A stretch of DNA of 17,291 nt from positions 1 through 17,291 of the forward strand of contig CAKUAV010000053.1 of the NCBI GenBank assembly GCA_934636425.1. The letters run 5' to 3'. The notes under the pieces were generated by a model. The model was not told the DNA's origin and did not search any database. It was given only the letters and a program-made list of their open reading frames with translations. This document shows positions 6,701-14,435 of the stretch, one piece after another. A program made the translations under genes and the position numbers. The stretch's first letter is position 1. Each line of letters begins with the position of its first letter. The stretch is from an uncultured Clostridia bacterium. Lineage in GTDB: Bacteria > Bacillota > Clostridia > Christensenellales > Aristaeellaceae.

Positions 6701-7489
6701 ATGAAAACCGTCGCGCTCAGCCGGCTGGGCTATGAGGATCTTTCGCCGACGAACATCGTCGCGCTGTCGCTTCACTGGGGCGAGGGCAGCCGCACGCTCT
6801 ATCGCGGCGACGGCCGGCCGGACAATATGCTGTTCTACACCGTGTCCGGCGCGCGCGCCTATTCTCAGGAGGGCTGCGCGCCCTTCGACGTGGGGCCGGG
6901 CGATCTCATGCTGATGCCCGCGGGCAGCCGCTACACAAGCACGGTCACCAGCGCGGGCGGCACGGACGGCTACTGCCTGCAATTCATGCTGCGCGATGAA
7001 ACGGGCGCGCCCTGCCGGCTGGAGGAGCGCGTGCAGGCGCTCATGCATGACGAGGACGGCCGCGTTCACCAGCTGATGGACAAGCTGCTGGGCGCGTCGA
7101 TGCAGCGCGGCTCGTCGCTGCGGCTCAAGGAGCTGCTCATACGCCTTTTAGAGGATCTCTGCCGCCAGCCCGCCGGGGAAGGCACGGAGCTCTATCCGGC
7201 CATACGCCACATGGAGACGCATTTGCAGTCGCCCGCCGCCGCGGACGAGCTGGCGGCGCTGTGCCACATGAGCCTGAGCACGTTTGCGCGCCGATTCCGC
7301 GCGCTGACCGGCGAGCCGCCCGCCGCGTATCATCGCCGGCTGCGTCTGGAAAAGAGCCGCGAGCTGCTCGAGAGCGGGCTGTGCAGCGTCGAGCAGGCGG
7401 CATTCGCGCTGGGCTTTTACGACAAGGCGCATTTCAGCCGCTGCTTTCAGGCGCATTTCGGCATGAAGCCGGGCGATGTGCGGCGCTGA
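6701..7489 (+). CDS. AraC family transcriptional regulator
   Basis: A 262-residue DNA-binding regulator. Residues about 20-95 look like a cupin ligand-sensing domain (NMLFYTVSGARAY, FDVGPGDLMLMPAG). The C-terminal third is a double helix-turn-helix: the first around 180-201 (ADELAALCHMSLSTFARRFR), the second around 228-250, ending with the AraC-type stretch ALGFYDKAHFSRCFQAHFG and KPGDVRR. Start ATG 6701 follows GGGAGGG at 6688-6694 by 6 bases; the frame is open further upstream (to 6506) but that part runs over the promoter and the divergent gene. It stands 111-114 bases from the divergent thuA-like gene and probably controls it; it could also control the glycosidase that ends 6 bases past its stop on the other strand. 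Confidence 0.93.
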   Translation: MKTVALSRLGYEDLSPTNIVALSLHWGEGSRTLYRGDGRPDNMLFYTVSGARAYSQEGCAPFDVGPGDLMLMPAGSRYTSTVTSAGGTDGYCLQFMLRDETGAPCRLEERVQALMHDEDGRVHQLMDKLLGASMQRGSSLRLKELLIRLLEDLCRQPAGEGTELYPAIRHMETHLQSPAAADELAALCHMSLSTFARRFRALTGEPPAAYHRRLRLEKSRELLESGLCSVEQAAFALGFYDKAHFSRCFQAHFGMKPGDVRR

Positions 7490-7495
7490 CGCGCT

Positions 7496-8401
7496 TTATT
7501 CCTCGGCCAGCGGCTGCACCATGTTCCATGTCCGGCCGCCGGTCAGCTTATCCGCGCCGCCGATCTTCGCCGTGGTGAAGAGATGGCTCTGTCCGCTGCC
7601 TCCCAGCAGCACGGGTCGCTCGCGGCGCTGGAGCGTTATGGACGCGCCGTCCTCGTATGTCACGTCAAAGTTATAGGCCATTTCGGGATGCTGGTCGTCC
7701 CAGTGAATGCCGTCCGGCGAGCGGAACAGCACGCCGCCCTTTTTGAGGCCGGTGTACGCGCCGCCGTCGTCCTCGGCGATCATTTCATAACCTTCCGGCG
7801 TTCTGTATACGAACATATCCTCTATGCGGCCCCGCGGGAAGATGTTCTCGGCCAGCACGGTATAGGGGCCGTCGAAGCGCGCCGCCCCGGCCACGGACAC
7901 GCGCAGCGCGCCGTCGCGGAAATAGAGCAGCACGCTTCCGTCAGAGCGCACGATCAGCGCGGGATTGTTCGCGTCGGGCGGCAGATCGAGCGGCTGTTCG
8001 CTGCGCGTCCATTCGCCGTCGATCCTCTGGGCGCGGGCGTAGCCTATGGCGCGGTTTTTCGCGCTGCCGTCGCTCGTGCCGATGTAGAACAGCACGTATT
8101 CGCCGTTTATCTTCATGATGAACGGGTTGTGGGTCATCGCGCCGTCCCAGTGATTGCCGCCGCGGCCGGGCAGGATTGTTCTGACATAATGAAAGGGCCT
8201 GTCCAGCGAGTCGGTCTCGGCCAGCACGATTTCGGAATGGGTCATGTAGCCCGAGGGAAAGCCGGTTTCCTCCGGCCAGCGCGATGCGAAGAGATAAAAG
8301 CGGCCGTTTTCGCGCAGCACGGAGCCGCACCAGACGAACCAGCCGTCCATGGAAAAGCCGCTGCCCGCCTTTGCGGGGCGTAGCCGATCGATCATGGCCA
8401 T
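7496..8401 (-). CDS. five-bladed propeller glycosidase (GH43-like)
   Basis: A 301-residue protein with the repeat pattern of a five-bladed beta-propeller glycoside hydrolase (GH43/GH32-like clan). Acidic residues stand where such enzymes place theirs: D19 in FSMDGWFVWCGS (blade 1), D86 in WDGAMTHNPFIM and E194 in RIEDMFVYR. Blade-like strands recur (ENGRFYLFAS, NGEYVLFYIGTS, DGSVLLYFRDG, EGYEMIAEDDG). No signal peptide, so it would act inside the cell on imported oligosaccharides. Start ATG 8401 is preferred: AAGGGAAG precedes it by 7 bases, while ATG 8419 lies only about 11 bases from the expected transcript start. The family assignment is tentative and the sugar unknown. Confidence 0.75.
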   Translation of the reverse strand: MAMIDRLRPAKAGSGFSMDGWFVWCGSVLRENGRFYLFASRWPEETGFPSGYMTHSEIVLAETDSLDRPFHYVRTILPGRGGNHWDGAMTHNPFIMKINGEYVLFYIGTSDGSAKNRAIGYARAQRIDGEWTRSEQPLDLPPDANNPALIVRSDGSVLLYFRDGALRVSVAGAARFDGPYTVLAENIFPRGRIEDMFVYRTPEGYEMIAEDDGGAYTGLKKGGVLFRSPDGIHWDDQHPEMAYNFDVTYEDGASITLQRRERPVLLGGSGQSHLFTTAKIGGADKLTGGRTWNMVQPLAEE

Positions 8402-8437
8402 ATAAAAACTTCCCTTCATAGTATAATTTTCACCGCC

Positions 8438-8466
8438 ATTATAGCAGGCTTTCTGAGCGCTGTAAA
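8438..8466 (-). promoter_or_regulatory. promoter of the GH43-like glycosidase
   Basis: On the minus strand TTTACA (8466-8461), a 17-base spacer and TATAAT (8443-8438). The expected transcript start near 8431 leaves about 30 bases before the chosen ATG, holding the binding site. Confidence 0.75.
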
Positions 8467-8470
8467 GGCG

Positions 8471-8507
8471 AAAAAGCGGGGCGGCCGAACTGAATCGACC
8501 GCCCCGC
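8471..8507 (-). terminator. intrinsic terminator of the oadB operon
   Basis: GCGGGGCGG (8476-8484) pairs with CCGCCCCGC (8499-8507), extended by CGA/TCG after one mismatch. Read on the minus strand it is followed by five T (8475-8471). It separates the sodium-pump genes from the promoter of the next gene. Confidence 0.88.
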
Positions 8508-8523
8508 AGCGCTTTGAAAAAAA

Positions 8524-8658
8524 TCAGCTTTCCTTCCCGCCGGGAACCTTGCCCAGCAGATAGACGCAGAGTATTATGACGCCGGTCACGATGAATATGC
8601 CGGCCATGCCCTTGAGCATATAGGGCAGCGTGTCGAGAAGAGCCTTGACGTTGAACAT
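8524..8658 (-). CDS. small OadG-like subunit of the sodium pump
   Basis: A 44-residue protein. The start and first half (MFNVKALLDTLPYMLKGMAG) lead into one hydrophobic helix (about 18-36, GMAGIFIVTGVIILCVYLLG), then a short charged tail, KVPGGKES. The gene follows oadB after 11 bases, and its binding site (GAGGTGA) overlaps the oadB stop. Size, single helix and position match the small gamma-type partner (OadG-related) of sodium-translocating decarboxylase beta subunits, which help assemble the pump in the membrane. It lacks the long Ala/Pro-rich tail of classical OadG. The function rests mainly on context. Confidence 0.75.
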   Translation of the reverse strand: MFNVKALLDTLPYMLKGMAGIFIVTGVIILCVYLLGKVPGGKES

Positions 8659-8669
8659 AAGCGATCACC

Positions 8670-9785
8670 TCATCCCAGCATATTGAGGATCAGGCCGCCG
8701 GCGATGACCGAGGCGATCTGACCGGAAACGTTGACGCCCACGGAGTGCATGAGCAGGAAGTTCTGAGGATCCTCCTTGAGACCCATCTTGTGGACGACGC
8801 GCGCGGACATCGGGAAGGCGGATATGCCGGCCGCGCCGATCATGGGATTGATCTTTTTGCCCTCGGGCAGGAACAGATTGATGAACTTGGCCACAAGCAC
8901 GCCGCCCGCCGTGTCGAATATGAAGGCGATCAGCCCCAGGCCGATGATCATCAGCGTCTGGGCGGTCAGGAAGTACTCGGCCTGCATCTTGGTGGCGATT
9001 GTGAGGCCGAGGAACAGCGTCACCAGATTGGGCAGCACCTTCTGCGCGGTTTCGGAGAGCGAATCCAGCACGCCGCACTCGCGGATCAGGTTGCCGAACA
9101 TCAGAAAGCCGATCAGCGCGACGCTCTGCGGCGAGACAATGCCGGTGATCATTGTGATGACGATGGGGAAGAGTATCTTAGTGCGCTTTGAGACGGTTTT
9201 CTGGTGATAGTCCATGCGGATGAGCCGCTCGTTCTTCGTGGTCAGCAGGCGAATGACCGGCGGCTGTATGATGGGCACGAGCGCCATGTAGGAATAGGCG
9301 GCCACCATGATCGCGCCGATATACTTCGAATTGAAGAAGTTGGCCACGAATATCGATGTGGGGCCGTCCGCCGCGCCGATGATGGCGATGGAGGCCGCGT
9401 CCTTCAGGTCAAAGCCCAGAAAAGCCGCCAGACTCAGCGTGAAGAATATGCCGAACTGCGCCGCCGCGCCGAATATCATCAGCTTCGGATTGGACAAGAG
9501 AGGCCCGAAATCGATCATCGCGCCGATGCCGACGAACAGAAGCAGCGGGAACAGCTCGTTGGCGATGCCCGCGCCGAAGAGCACGTCGATCACGCCGATT
9601 TCCGCGCCCTGAGTGACCGCGCCGGACAGCGGCAGATTGACCAGAATCGCGCCGAAGCCCATGGGCAGCAGCAGCGTCGGCTCCATGTCCTTGCGGACGG
9701 CCAGATAGATCAGCACGCCGCCGATCACCCACATGACCGCCTGCTGCCAGGTGATGTTGAGTATGTTCGAGAACAGTTCCAGCAT
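8670..9785 (-). CDS. oadB: sodium ion-translocating decarboxylase, beta subunit
   Basis: A 371-residue polytopic membrane protein of the OadB/GcdB/MmdB family, which couples decarboxylation of a carboxybiotin to sodium export. Conserved segments are present: IIGAADGPTSIF with Asp140, which corresponds to the sodium-binding Asp of the family; the Tyr pair at 164-166; and LLMHSVGVNVSGQIASV with Asn352 late in the protein. FPLLLFVGIGAMIDFGPL and QSVALIGFLMFGNL are also typical. Start ATG 9785 has AAGGAGG 7 bases upstream; the open frame beyond it runs through the leader hairpin. No alpha (carboxyltransferase) or biotin-carrier gene is in the window, so the acyl substrate cannot be named. The structured leader suggests control by transcription termination. 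Confidence 0.95.
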   Translation of the reverse strand: MLELFSNILNITWQQAVMWVIGGVLIYLAVRKDMEPTLLLPMGFGAILVNLPLSGAVTQGAEIGVIDVLFGAGIANELFPLLLFVGIGAMIDFGPLLSNPKLMIFGAAAQFGIFFTLSLAAFLGFDLKDAASIAIIGAADGPTSIFVANFFNSKYIGAIMVAAYSYMALVPIIQPPVIRLLTTKNERLIRMDYHQKTVSKRTKILFPIVITMITGIVSPQSVALIGFLMFGNLIRECGVLDSLSETAQKVLPNLVTLFLGLTIATKMQAEYFLTAQTLMIIGLGLIAFIFDTAGGVLVAKFINLFLPEGKKINPMIGAAGISAFPMSARVVHKMGLKEDPQNFLLMHSVGVNVSGQIASVIAGGLILNMLG

Positions 9786-9823
9786 GGAAAGGCCTCCTTC
9801 AGAGATGTTGGTGGTCTGTCTAT

Positions 9824-9877
9824 ATATAAAAACGAGACTTTTATCGAAAGCATATCTGCGTTTCGATAAAAGTCTCG
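9824..9877 (-). terminator. leader terminator in front of oadB
   Basis: CGAGACTTTTATCGAAA (9833-9849) and its exact reverse complement (9861-9877) form a perfect 17-bp stem with an 11-base loop. Read on the minus strand it is followed by TTTTTATATATA. It lies between the leader promoter and the oadB start, so it would stop transcription before the gene unless disrupted. Confidence 0.92.
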
Positions 9878-9956
9878 CCAATTAAGTTCCGAGCGGGCGA
9901 TAAAGCCGTATTGACGCCGGGAACGCGGGAAAACCCCGCAAGCTACTCCCTTTTAT
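9866..9956 (-). ncRNA. riboswitch-like aptamer in the oadB leader
   Basis: Read on the minus strand the order is: ATAAAAG (9956-9950), GGGAGTAGC (9950-9942), a GCGGG/CCCGC hairpin (9939-9925), a second hairpin closed by GTTCC/GGAAC with GGCG/CGCC inside and AATACG in its loop (9912-9907), then GCGAGAC (9878-9872) and CTTTTAT (9872-9866). The first and last segments pair as a 7-bp closing helix. GGGAGUAGC, AUACG and GC-AGAC are hallmarks I associate with the yybP-ykoY (manganese) riboswitch family. The gene, a sodium pump, would also suit the sodium-sensing DUF1646-type RNA. The closing helix consumes 7 bases of the terminator's 5' arm, so ligand binding should favour read-through. Class and ligand are unproven. 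Confidence 0.65.
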
Positions 9957-10005
9957 AAGAGAAGACTGTTGAATTGTGTGGCGTTTCTTTCAGCGCCGTG
10001 TCCAT

Positions 10006-10034
10006 ATTATATTCAATAATGGGGGCGATTGCAA
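10006..10034 (-). promoter_or_regulatory. promoter of the oadB leader
   Basis: On the minus strand TTGCAA (10034-10029), a 17-base spacer and TATAAT (10011-10006). Transcription from about 9999 gives a leader of about 215 bases before oadB, covering the aptamer and terminator. Confidence 0.8.
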
Positions 10035-10106
10035 GCCGCCGCGCTCAATCTTTACTCTTTTTTAGCGTCGGGAGCGCGGCGCATTTCAGAATTAACCTCT
10101 CGTGCG

Positions 10107-10136
10107 TTGCAGGGCGGGCGCTGCGCGTGCTATAAT
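10107..10136 (+). promoter_or_regulatory. promoter of the pyk leader
   Basis: TTGCAG (10107-10112), an 18-base spacer and TATAAT (10131-10136). It starts a leader of about 210 bases ahead of pyruvate kinase. Confidence 0.75.
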
Positions 10137-10142
10137 GGTCCA

Positions 10143-10298
10143 CGCAACCGGAGATAAGTGGTGGAGTCTGTCATAGGGGCGCTGCGCGCTTCTATTTATT
10201 GAGGTTGGCCGGATGACGCGTGGGGCGATGTTTCGCCGGACGCGTTTCATCGTTCGGTTTTCATGCGGCTTCACACATCAGCTGTGGAGCCGCTTTTT
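10143..10298 (+). ncRNA. structured leader RNA (or small RNA) ahead of pyk
   Basis: From the expected start near 10143 to the terminator end, about 155 bases with several pairings. CCACGC...CCGG near 10140-10151 can pair with CCGG...GCGTGG near 10209-10223. ATAGGGGCGC (10172-10181) pairs with GCGCTTCTAT (10185-10194) around a 3-base loop, using two G-U pairs. ACGCG and CGCGT around the GGCGA/TCGCC hairpin (about 10216-10250) give a competing fold that uses the GCGTGG bases. I recognise no known riboswitch class. It could be a regulated pyk leader or a separately terminated small RNA. Confidence 0.45.
10265..10298 (+). terminator. intrinsic terminator between the leader promoter and pyk
   Basis: GCGGCTTCACA (10265-10275) pairs with TGTGGAGCCGC (10283-10293), 11 bp with one G-U pair and a 7-base loop, followed by five T. 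It lies 57 bases ahead of pyk, and no second promoter is evident between it and the gene. Confidence 0.85.
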
Positions 10299-10355
10299 CT
10301 GCCTCCGACGTCAAATACTCTCTCCTGATTGACTCTTTTTCCCGGAGGGATTTTC

Positions 10356-11768
10356 ATGCGCAATACCAAAATCATCTGCACAATCGGCCCGGCCAGCGAG
10401 GACGAGGCCACGCTCGAGGCGCTCTGCCGCGCGGGCATGAATGTCGCCAGACTGAACTTTTCTCACGGCACGCACGAGGAGCATCTCGAGCGCATCCGCC
10501 GCATCCGCCGCGTGCGCGAAAGGCTCAATCTGCCCGTGGCCATCATGCTGGACACCCGCGGGCCCGAATACCGCATCAAGACATTCGAAAAAGGCCGCGT
10601 GACGCTCAAGAGCGGCGACGAGTTTACATTCACCACGCGCGACATTGCCGGCGACGAGCACGGCGTGAGCGTCGCGCTGAACAATCTCACGCAGTCGCTC
10701 GCCGTGGGCGACACGATACTGGTCAACAACGGCCTGCTCGCCTTTGAGGTCAAAGCGCTCACAGAGACCGACGCCGTGTGCGAGGTCACAGAGGGCGGCG
10801 AGCTGTCCGACCGCAAGAGCATGAACTTCCCCGGCAAGGTGATCTCACAGCCCTATCTGAGCGAGCAGGATCGCGCCGACATCCGCTTCGGCGTGGAGAA
10901 CGACGTGGATTTCATCGCCTGCTCGTTCGTATCGCGCCGCGAGGATCTGCTGGCTGTCCGGGAGCTGCTGGATGAAATGAACAGCAGCAACATAGAATTG
11001 ATCGCCAAGATCGAAAATCAGGCCGGCATAGACAACATCGACGACATCTGCCGCGAGTGCTCCGGCATCATGGTCGCCCGCGGCGATCTGGGCGTGGAGG
11101 TGCCTCTCGAGCGGCTGCCCTCGATCCAGAAAAAGCTGATCACAAAGTGCCGCCTGCTGGGCAAGCGCGTGATCACCGCCACAGAGATGCTCGAATCGAT
11201 GATCCACAACCCGCGCCCCACCCGCGCCGAGGCGAGCGACGTGGCCAACGCGGTCTACGACGGCTCGAGCGCCGTCATGCTCTCCGGCGAGACGGCCGCC
11301 GGCAAATATCCGGTGCAGACGCTCAGGACAATGTCCCGCATCGCCGAGCAGGCCGAGAGCGACATCGATTACGCCGCGCGCTTCCGCACGACCGATTTCC
11401 ACATACAGAGCACTGTGGACGCGATTTCCCACGCCGCGTGCGGCATGGCGATCGACCTAAGCGCCCGCGCCATCGCCGTGTGTTCGCTCTCCGGGCTGAC
11501 TGTGCGCATGGTCTCGCGCTTCCGCCCCTCCGTGCCGGTGTTCGGCATCACCACCGACGCAAAGACATTCAGGCAGCTGGCGCTCTCCTGGGGCGTGCAG
11601 CCGATGATGTGCGATCGATTCGACTCGATCGACGTGCTGTTCTACACCGCCAAGCAGATGGCGCGCCGCAGCCTCTCTCCCAGGCCGGGCGAGACGATGA
11701 TCGTCACCGGCGGCATGACGCGCGGCGTCTCCGGCAATACCAATCTCATAAAGGTCGAGACGTTCTGA
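10356..11768 (+). CDS. pyk: pyruvate kinase
   Basis: A 470-residue pyruvate kinase, which converts phosphoenolpyruvate and ADP to pyruvate and ATP in the last step of glycolysis. Motifs are in order: TKIICTIGPAS at the N terminus, ARLNFSHG (31-38), LDTRGPEYR (65-73, usually LDTKGPEIR), the B domain about 75-160, the catalytic Lys218 in IAKIENQAGI with metal-binding Glu220, GIMVARGDLGVE (237-248), TEMLESM (276-282) and RPTRAEASDVANAV. Length corresponds to the A, B and C domains without the extra C-terminal PEP-utiliser domain of some Bacillales. SFVSRRED departs slightly from the common SFVRK. ATG 10356 follows CGGAGGG by 6 bases. Expression probably depends on read-through of the leader terminator. 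Confidence 0.97.
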   Translation: MRNTKIICTIGPASEDEATLEALCRAGMNVARLNFSHGTHEEHLERIRRIRRVRERLNLPVAIMLDTRGPEYRIKTFEKGRVTLKSGDEFTFTTRDIAGDEHGVSVALNNLTQSLAVGDTILVNNGLLAFEVKALTETDAVCEVTEGGELSDRKSMNFPGKVISQPYLSEQDRADIRFGVENDVDFIACSFVSRREDLLAVRELLDEMNSSNIELIAKIENQAGIDNIDDICRECSGIMVARGDLGVEVPLERLPSIQKKLITKCRLLGKRVITATEMLESMIHNPRPTRAEASDVANAVYDGSSAVMLSGETAAGKYPVQTLRTMSRIAEQAESDIDYAARFRTTDFHIQSTVDAISHAACGMAIDLSARAIAVCSLSGLTVRMVSRFRPSVPVFGITTDAKTFRQLALSWGVQPMMCDRFDSIDVLFYTAKQMARRSLSPRPGETMIVTGGMTRGVSGNTNLIKVETF

Positions 11769-11789
11769 TCGATTCGCTCATATGAAAAG

Positions 11790-11829
11790 CGCCCGCCGAA
11801 GCGTACTGTCGCGCTCCGGCGGGCGTTTT
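11790..11829. terminator. bidirectional terminator between pyk and the fucosidase gene
   Basis: CGCCCGCCG (11790-11798) pairs with CGGCGGGCG (11817-11825), with further GCG/CGC pairing inside. TTTTA follows on the plus strand and CTTTTCAT on the minus strand, so it can end both convergent transcripts. Confidence 0.82.
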
Positions 11830-11850
11830 ATGCTCTTTAGGGATGAAGGA

Positions 11851-14136
11851 TCAGTGCTTCGTCACACTGACGCGATCGCCGTTCCACTCGATGTCGACGA
11901 TCTGGCCGCCGCGGGCGCGCAGCCCCTTGACGGAGCCCTTCTTCCAGCTCGTGGGACGGGCGGGCAGTATGCGCAGCGCGCCGTCGGGATCGGTTTGCAG
12001 CAGCATCTCGGCGATGCCGGCGCACGCGCCGTAGTTGCCGTCGATCTGGAAGGGCGGATGCGCGTCGAAGAGATTGAGGTATGTGCCGCCGCCGTTCGAA
12101 TAGTTCATCGCGCCGTTGCCGCTCTCCCTCTGGGGGTTGCGGCCCTCGACGGTGCGCAGCTGGGTGTCCAGCAGCTTGAGCGCATGGTCGCCGTCGCGCA
12201 GGCGCGCCCACTGGCAGATGCGCCAGCCCATCGCCCAGCCGGTGCTCTCGTCGCCGCGGCGAATGAGCGAGGTCTTGCAGGCCTCGGCCAGCGCGGGCGT
12301 GTCGTCCGGCGTGATGGAGCGGCCGGGATGCAGGCCGTAGAGATGCGAGATGTGGCGGTGATGCAGCTCGTTTTCCTCAAAGTTTTCGTTCCACTCGAGC
12401 AGCTCGCCCTCTTTGCCGACGCCGAAGGGGCGCAGCTGCGGTATGAGCGCGGCAATCTCGGCGGCGAAATCCGCGTCCTCGCTCAGCGCGTCCGAGGCCT
12501 TTTTGCAGATATCGAACACATCCAGCACGATGGCCTGCGTCATGGCGGTGGTCTTGGCCACGGCGACCGCCTCGCCGTTCAGGCGGAAGCAGTTTTCGGG
12601 CGACGTGGACGGCGCGATGATCAGATCGCCGTTTTCGTCCTTCACCAGCAGCGCGCGATAGAACTCGGCGGCCTTTTTGATGATCGGATAGGCGACGTCT
12701 TTGAGATACGCCCTGTCCTGCATATACTCGTAGTGCTCCCAGATGTGGCGGACGAACCAGCCGGAGGACATCGGCCAGCTGGCGAACACGGCTGTGCCGC
12801 GGCGATGCGCGCCCACCGGCGTGGTCATGCGCCACAGATCGGTGTTGTGGTGGGAGACGAAGCCGGGCGCGCCGTAATACTCGCGGGCGGTGCGCTCGCC
12901 GCTCTCGGAGAGCTCGCGCACGAGGCGGATCAGCGGCTCGTGGCATTCGGGCAGATTGACCATCAGCGTCGGCCAGTAGTTCATCTCGGTGTTGATGTTG
13001 ATGGTGTAGTTGCAGTTCCACGGCGGCGTAACGCTGTCGTTCCAGATGCCCTGCAGGTTGGTCGGCTCTGTGCCCTCGCGCGAGGCGGCGATGGTCAGAT
13101 AGCGGCCGAAGTTGAAATAGAGCGTGTACAGCGCCGGATCGGCCTCGCCGTTTTCATGGCGGTAGAGCCGCTCGTCGGTGGGCAGGTATTTCTCGTCGCC
13201 GCCGCCCAGATCCAGCTCGACGCGGTTATAGAGCGCGCTGTGATCGGCGATGTGCGCCCTCTTGAGCGCGCTGTAGCCCTTGGCGGCCGCCTCGTCCAGC
13301 TCGCGCTGGCAGGGGGCGATGTAGGCCTTGCCCTCGAGCACGGGATGCCTGTTCCAGCCGTTGAAGCTGGTGCGCGCGTCAAAGTAGAGCGTGCAGGCGT
13401 CGGCGTTTTTGACGGATATGGCGCCGCCGCGGCGCATTGTCTGGCCGCCCTCGCTGCGCACGAGTAGATCGGCGTAATAGCCCATGCCGCGCGTCTCGTC
13501 GGTGTCGCCGTAGACCATGATGCCGCGCGGGTCCTGAGGCGTGCCGTAATGCCACTGATAGACCGGCGCGTTGCCGCAGAAGCTGAGATCGTCGTCGCCC
13601 AGAGAGAGGGACGCGTCCAGCGCGGGGCTGAGCGTCACGTCGAAGCTCAAAGACGCGGCGCGGTCGGCCGTCAGGCGCATGACCAGCACCTGATCGACCG
13701 CGCTGATGAATGTCTCGCGCGTATAGCGCACGCCGCCGCACTCGTATTCCACGGTGTGAACGCCGGTGGAGATGTCCAGCGCGCGGCGATGGCGCTCGAC
13801 GGGCGCGGCGTGATGCATGGCGAGCGAAATGTCGCCCAGCGCCAGATACACCTGGCTCCACAGCCCGGTGCAGTGATCCTCGAGCTCGGCCTGCGCCTCG
13901 GCGTACTTGCCCTGAAGCGCCAGATCGCGGGCGCGCCTGTAGGCCTCGGGCGCGTCGGGGTTGGCGTGGAACATGGGATAGCCGCTCCAGAGCGTGTCCT
14001 CGTTCAGACAGAGCTTTTCATTTTCAGCGCCGCCGAAAACCATTGCGCCCAGCCGGCCGTTGCCCAGCGGCAGCGCCTCGTTCCAGCTGACAGCGCCCTG
14101 CCTGTACCACAGGGTGTTTGTGCCGTTGTTCATCAT
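11851..14136 (-). CDS. GH95 family alpha-L-fucosidase
   Basis: A 761-residue glycoside hydrolase family 95 enzyme, which releases terminal L-fucose, classically alpha-1,2-linked, by inversion. The N-terminal beta domain starts with the family-type WNEALPLGNGRLGAMVFGG and LNEDTLWSG. In the (alpha/alpha)6 barrel, N380 and N382 (NINTEMNYW), E514 (TSPEN) and D699 (AHPPFQIDGN) match the catalytic Asn, Asn, Glu and Asp of the Bifidobacterium enzyme AfcA in motif and spacing. No signal peptide is present, so the enzyme is probably intracellular and acts on imported glycans. ATG 14136 is chosen because GGGAGG precedes it by 9 bases; ATG 14133 is next to it. The gene has its own promoter and a long leader and is not in an operon with other genes here. 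Confidence 0.95.
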   Translation of the reverse strand: MMNNGTNTLWYRQGAVSWNEALPLGNGRLGAMVFGGAENEKLCLNEDTLWSGYPMFHANPDAPEAYRRARDLALQGKYAEAQAELEDHCTGLWSQVYLALGDISLAMHHAAPVERHRRALDISTGVHTVEYECGGVRYTRETFISAVDQVLVMRLTADRAASLSFDVTLSPALDASLSLGDDDLSFCGNAPVYQWHYGTPQDPRGIMVYGDTDETRGMGYYADLLVRSEGGQTMRRGGAISVKNADACTLYFDARTSFNGWNRHPVLEGKAYIAPCQRELDEAAAKGYSALKRAHIADHSALYNRVELDLGGGDEKYLPTDERLYRHENGEADPALYTLYFNFGRYLTIAASREGTEPTNLQGIWNDSVTPPWNCNYTININTEMNYWPTLMVNLPECHEPLIRLVRELSESGERTAREYYGAPGFVSHHNTDLWRMTTPVGAHRRGTAVFASWPMSSGWFVRHIWEHYEYMQDRAYLKDVAYPIIKKAAEFYRALLVKDENGDLIIAPSTSPENCFRLNGEAVAVAKTTAMTQAIVLDVFDICKKASDALSEDADFAAEIAALIPQLRPFGVGKEGELLEWNENFEENELHHRHISHLYGLHPGRSITPDDTPALAEACKTSLIRRGDESTGWAMGWRICQWARLRDGDHALKLLDTQLRTVEGRNPQRESGNGAMNYSNGGGTYLNLFDAHPPFQIDGNYGACAGIAEMLLQTDPDGALRILPARPTSWKKGSVKGLRARGGQIVDIEWNGDRVSVTKH

Positions 14137-14435
14137 CGATAAAGTCCTCCCGTCATGATGGTGGGGTCTGTAACCGCGTCCTCGCGGATTGAACCGTAAT
14201 CGCAAGGCGTGCAGGCGCGTCCCGAGAATTTCTCGAGCTTCAATGCGGTCTTTTCGCGCTCTTTCGGCTTGACGTTTTTTCGTCTCTGAAGCGAAGCGCG
14301 CCCATTGAGGCTTTCCCACTTCGTTCGAAAACCGCCTTCGCCATATCCGGAGGATTGACCGGAAAAATCGCGAAAAATCTGCCGGGGATGCGCAGCCTTA
14401 CGCATTGAAACGCGCTCGGAGCCGTTTTCAGCTTC

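Noticed and set aside
10213..10332. 39-residue frame in the pyk leader (Arg/Phe-rich)
   Set aside because: A weak GAGG stands 8 bases ahead, but the frame runs through the terminator hairpin and shows no codon bias pointing to an attenuator. Not strong enough to call.
11782..13467. 561-codon open frame on the plus strand after pyk
   Set aside because: It is antisense to the GH95 fucosidase, with its catalytic motifs intact on the other strand; the predicted protein is low in complexity and matches nothing recognisable.
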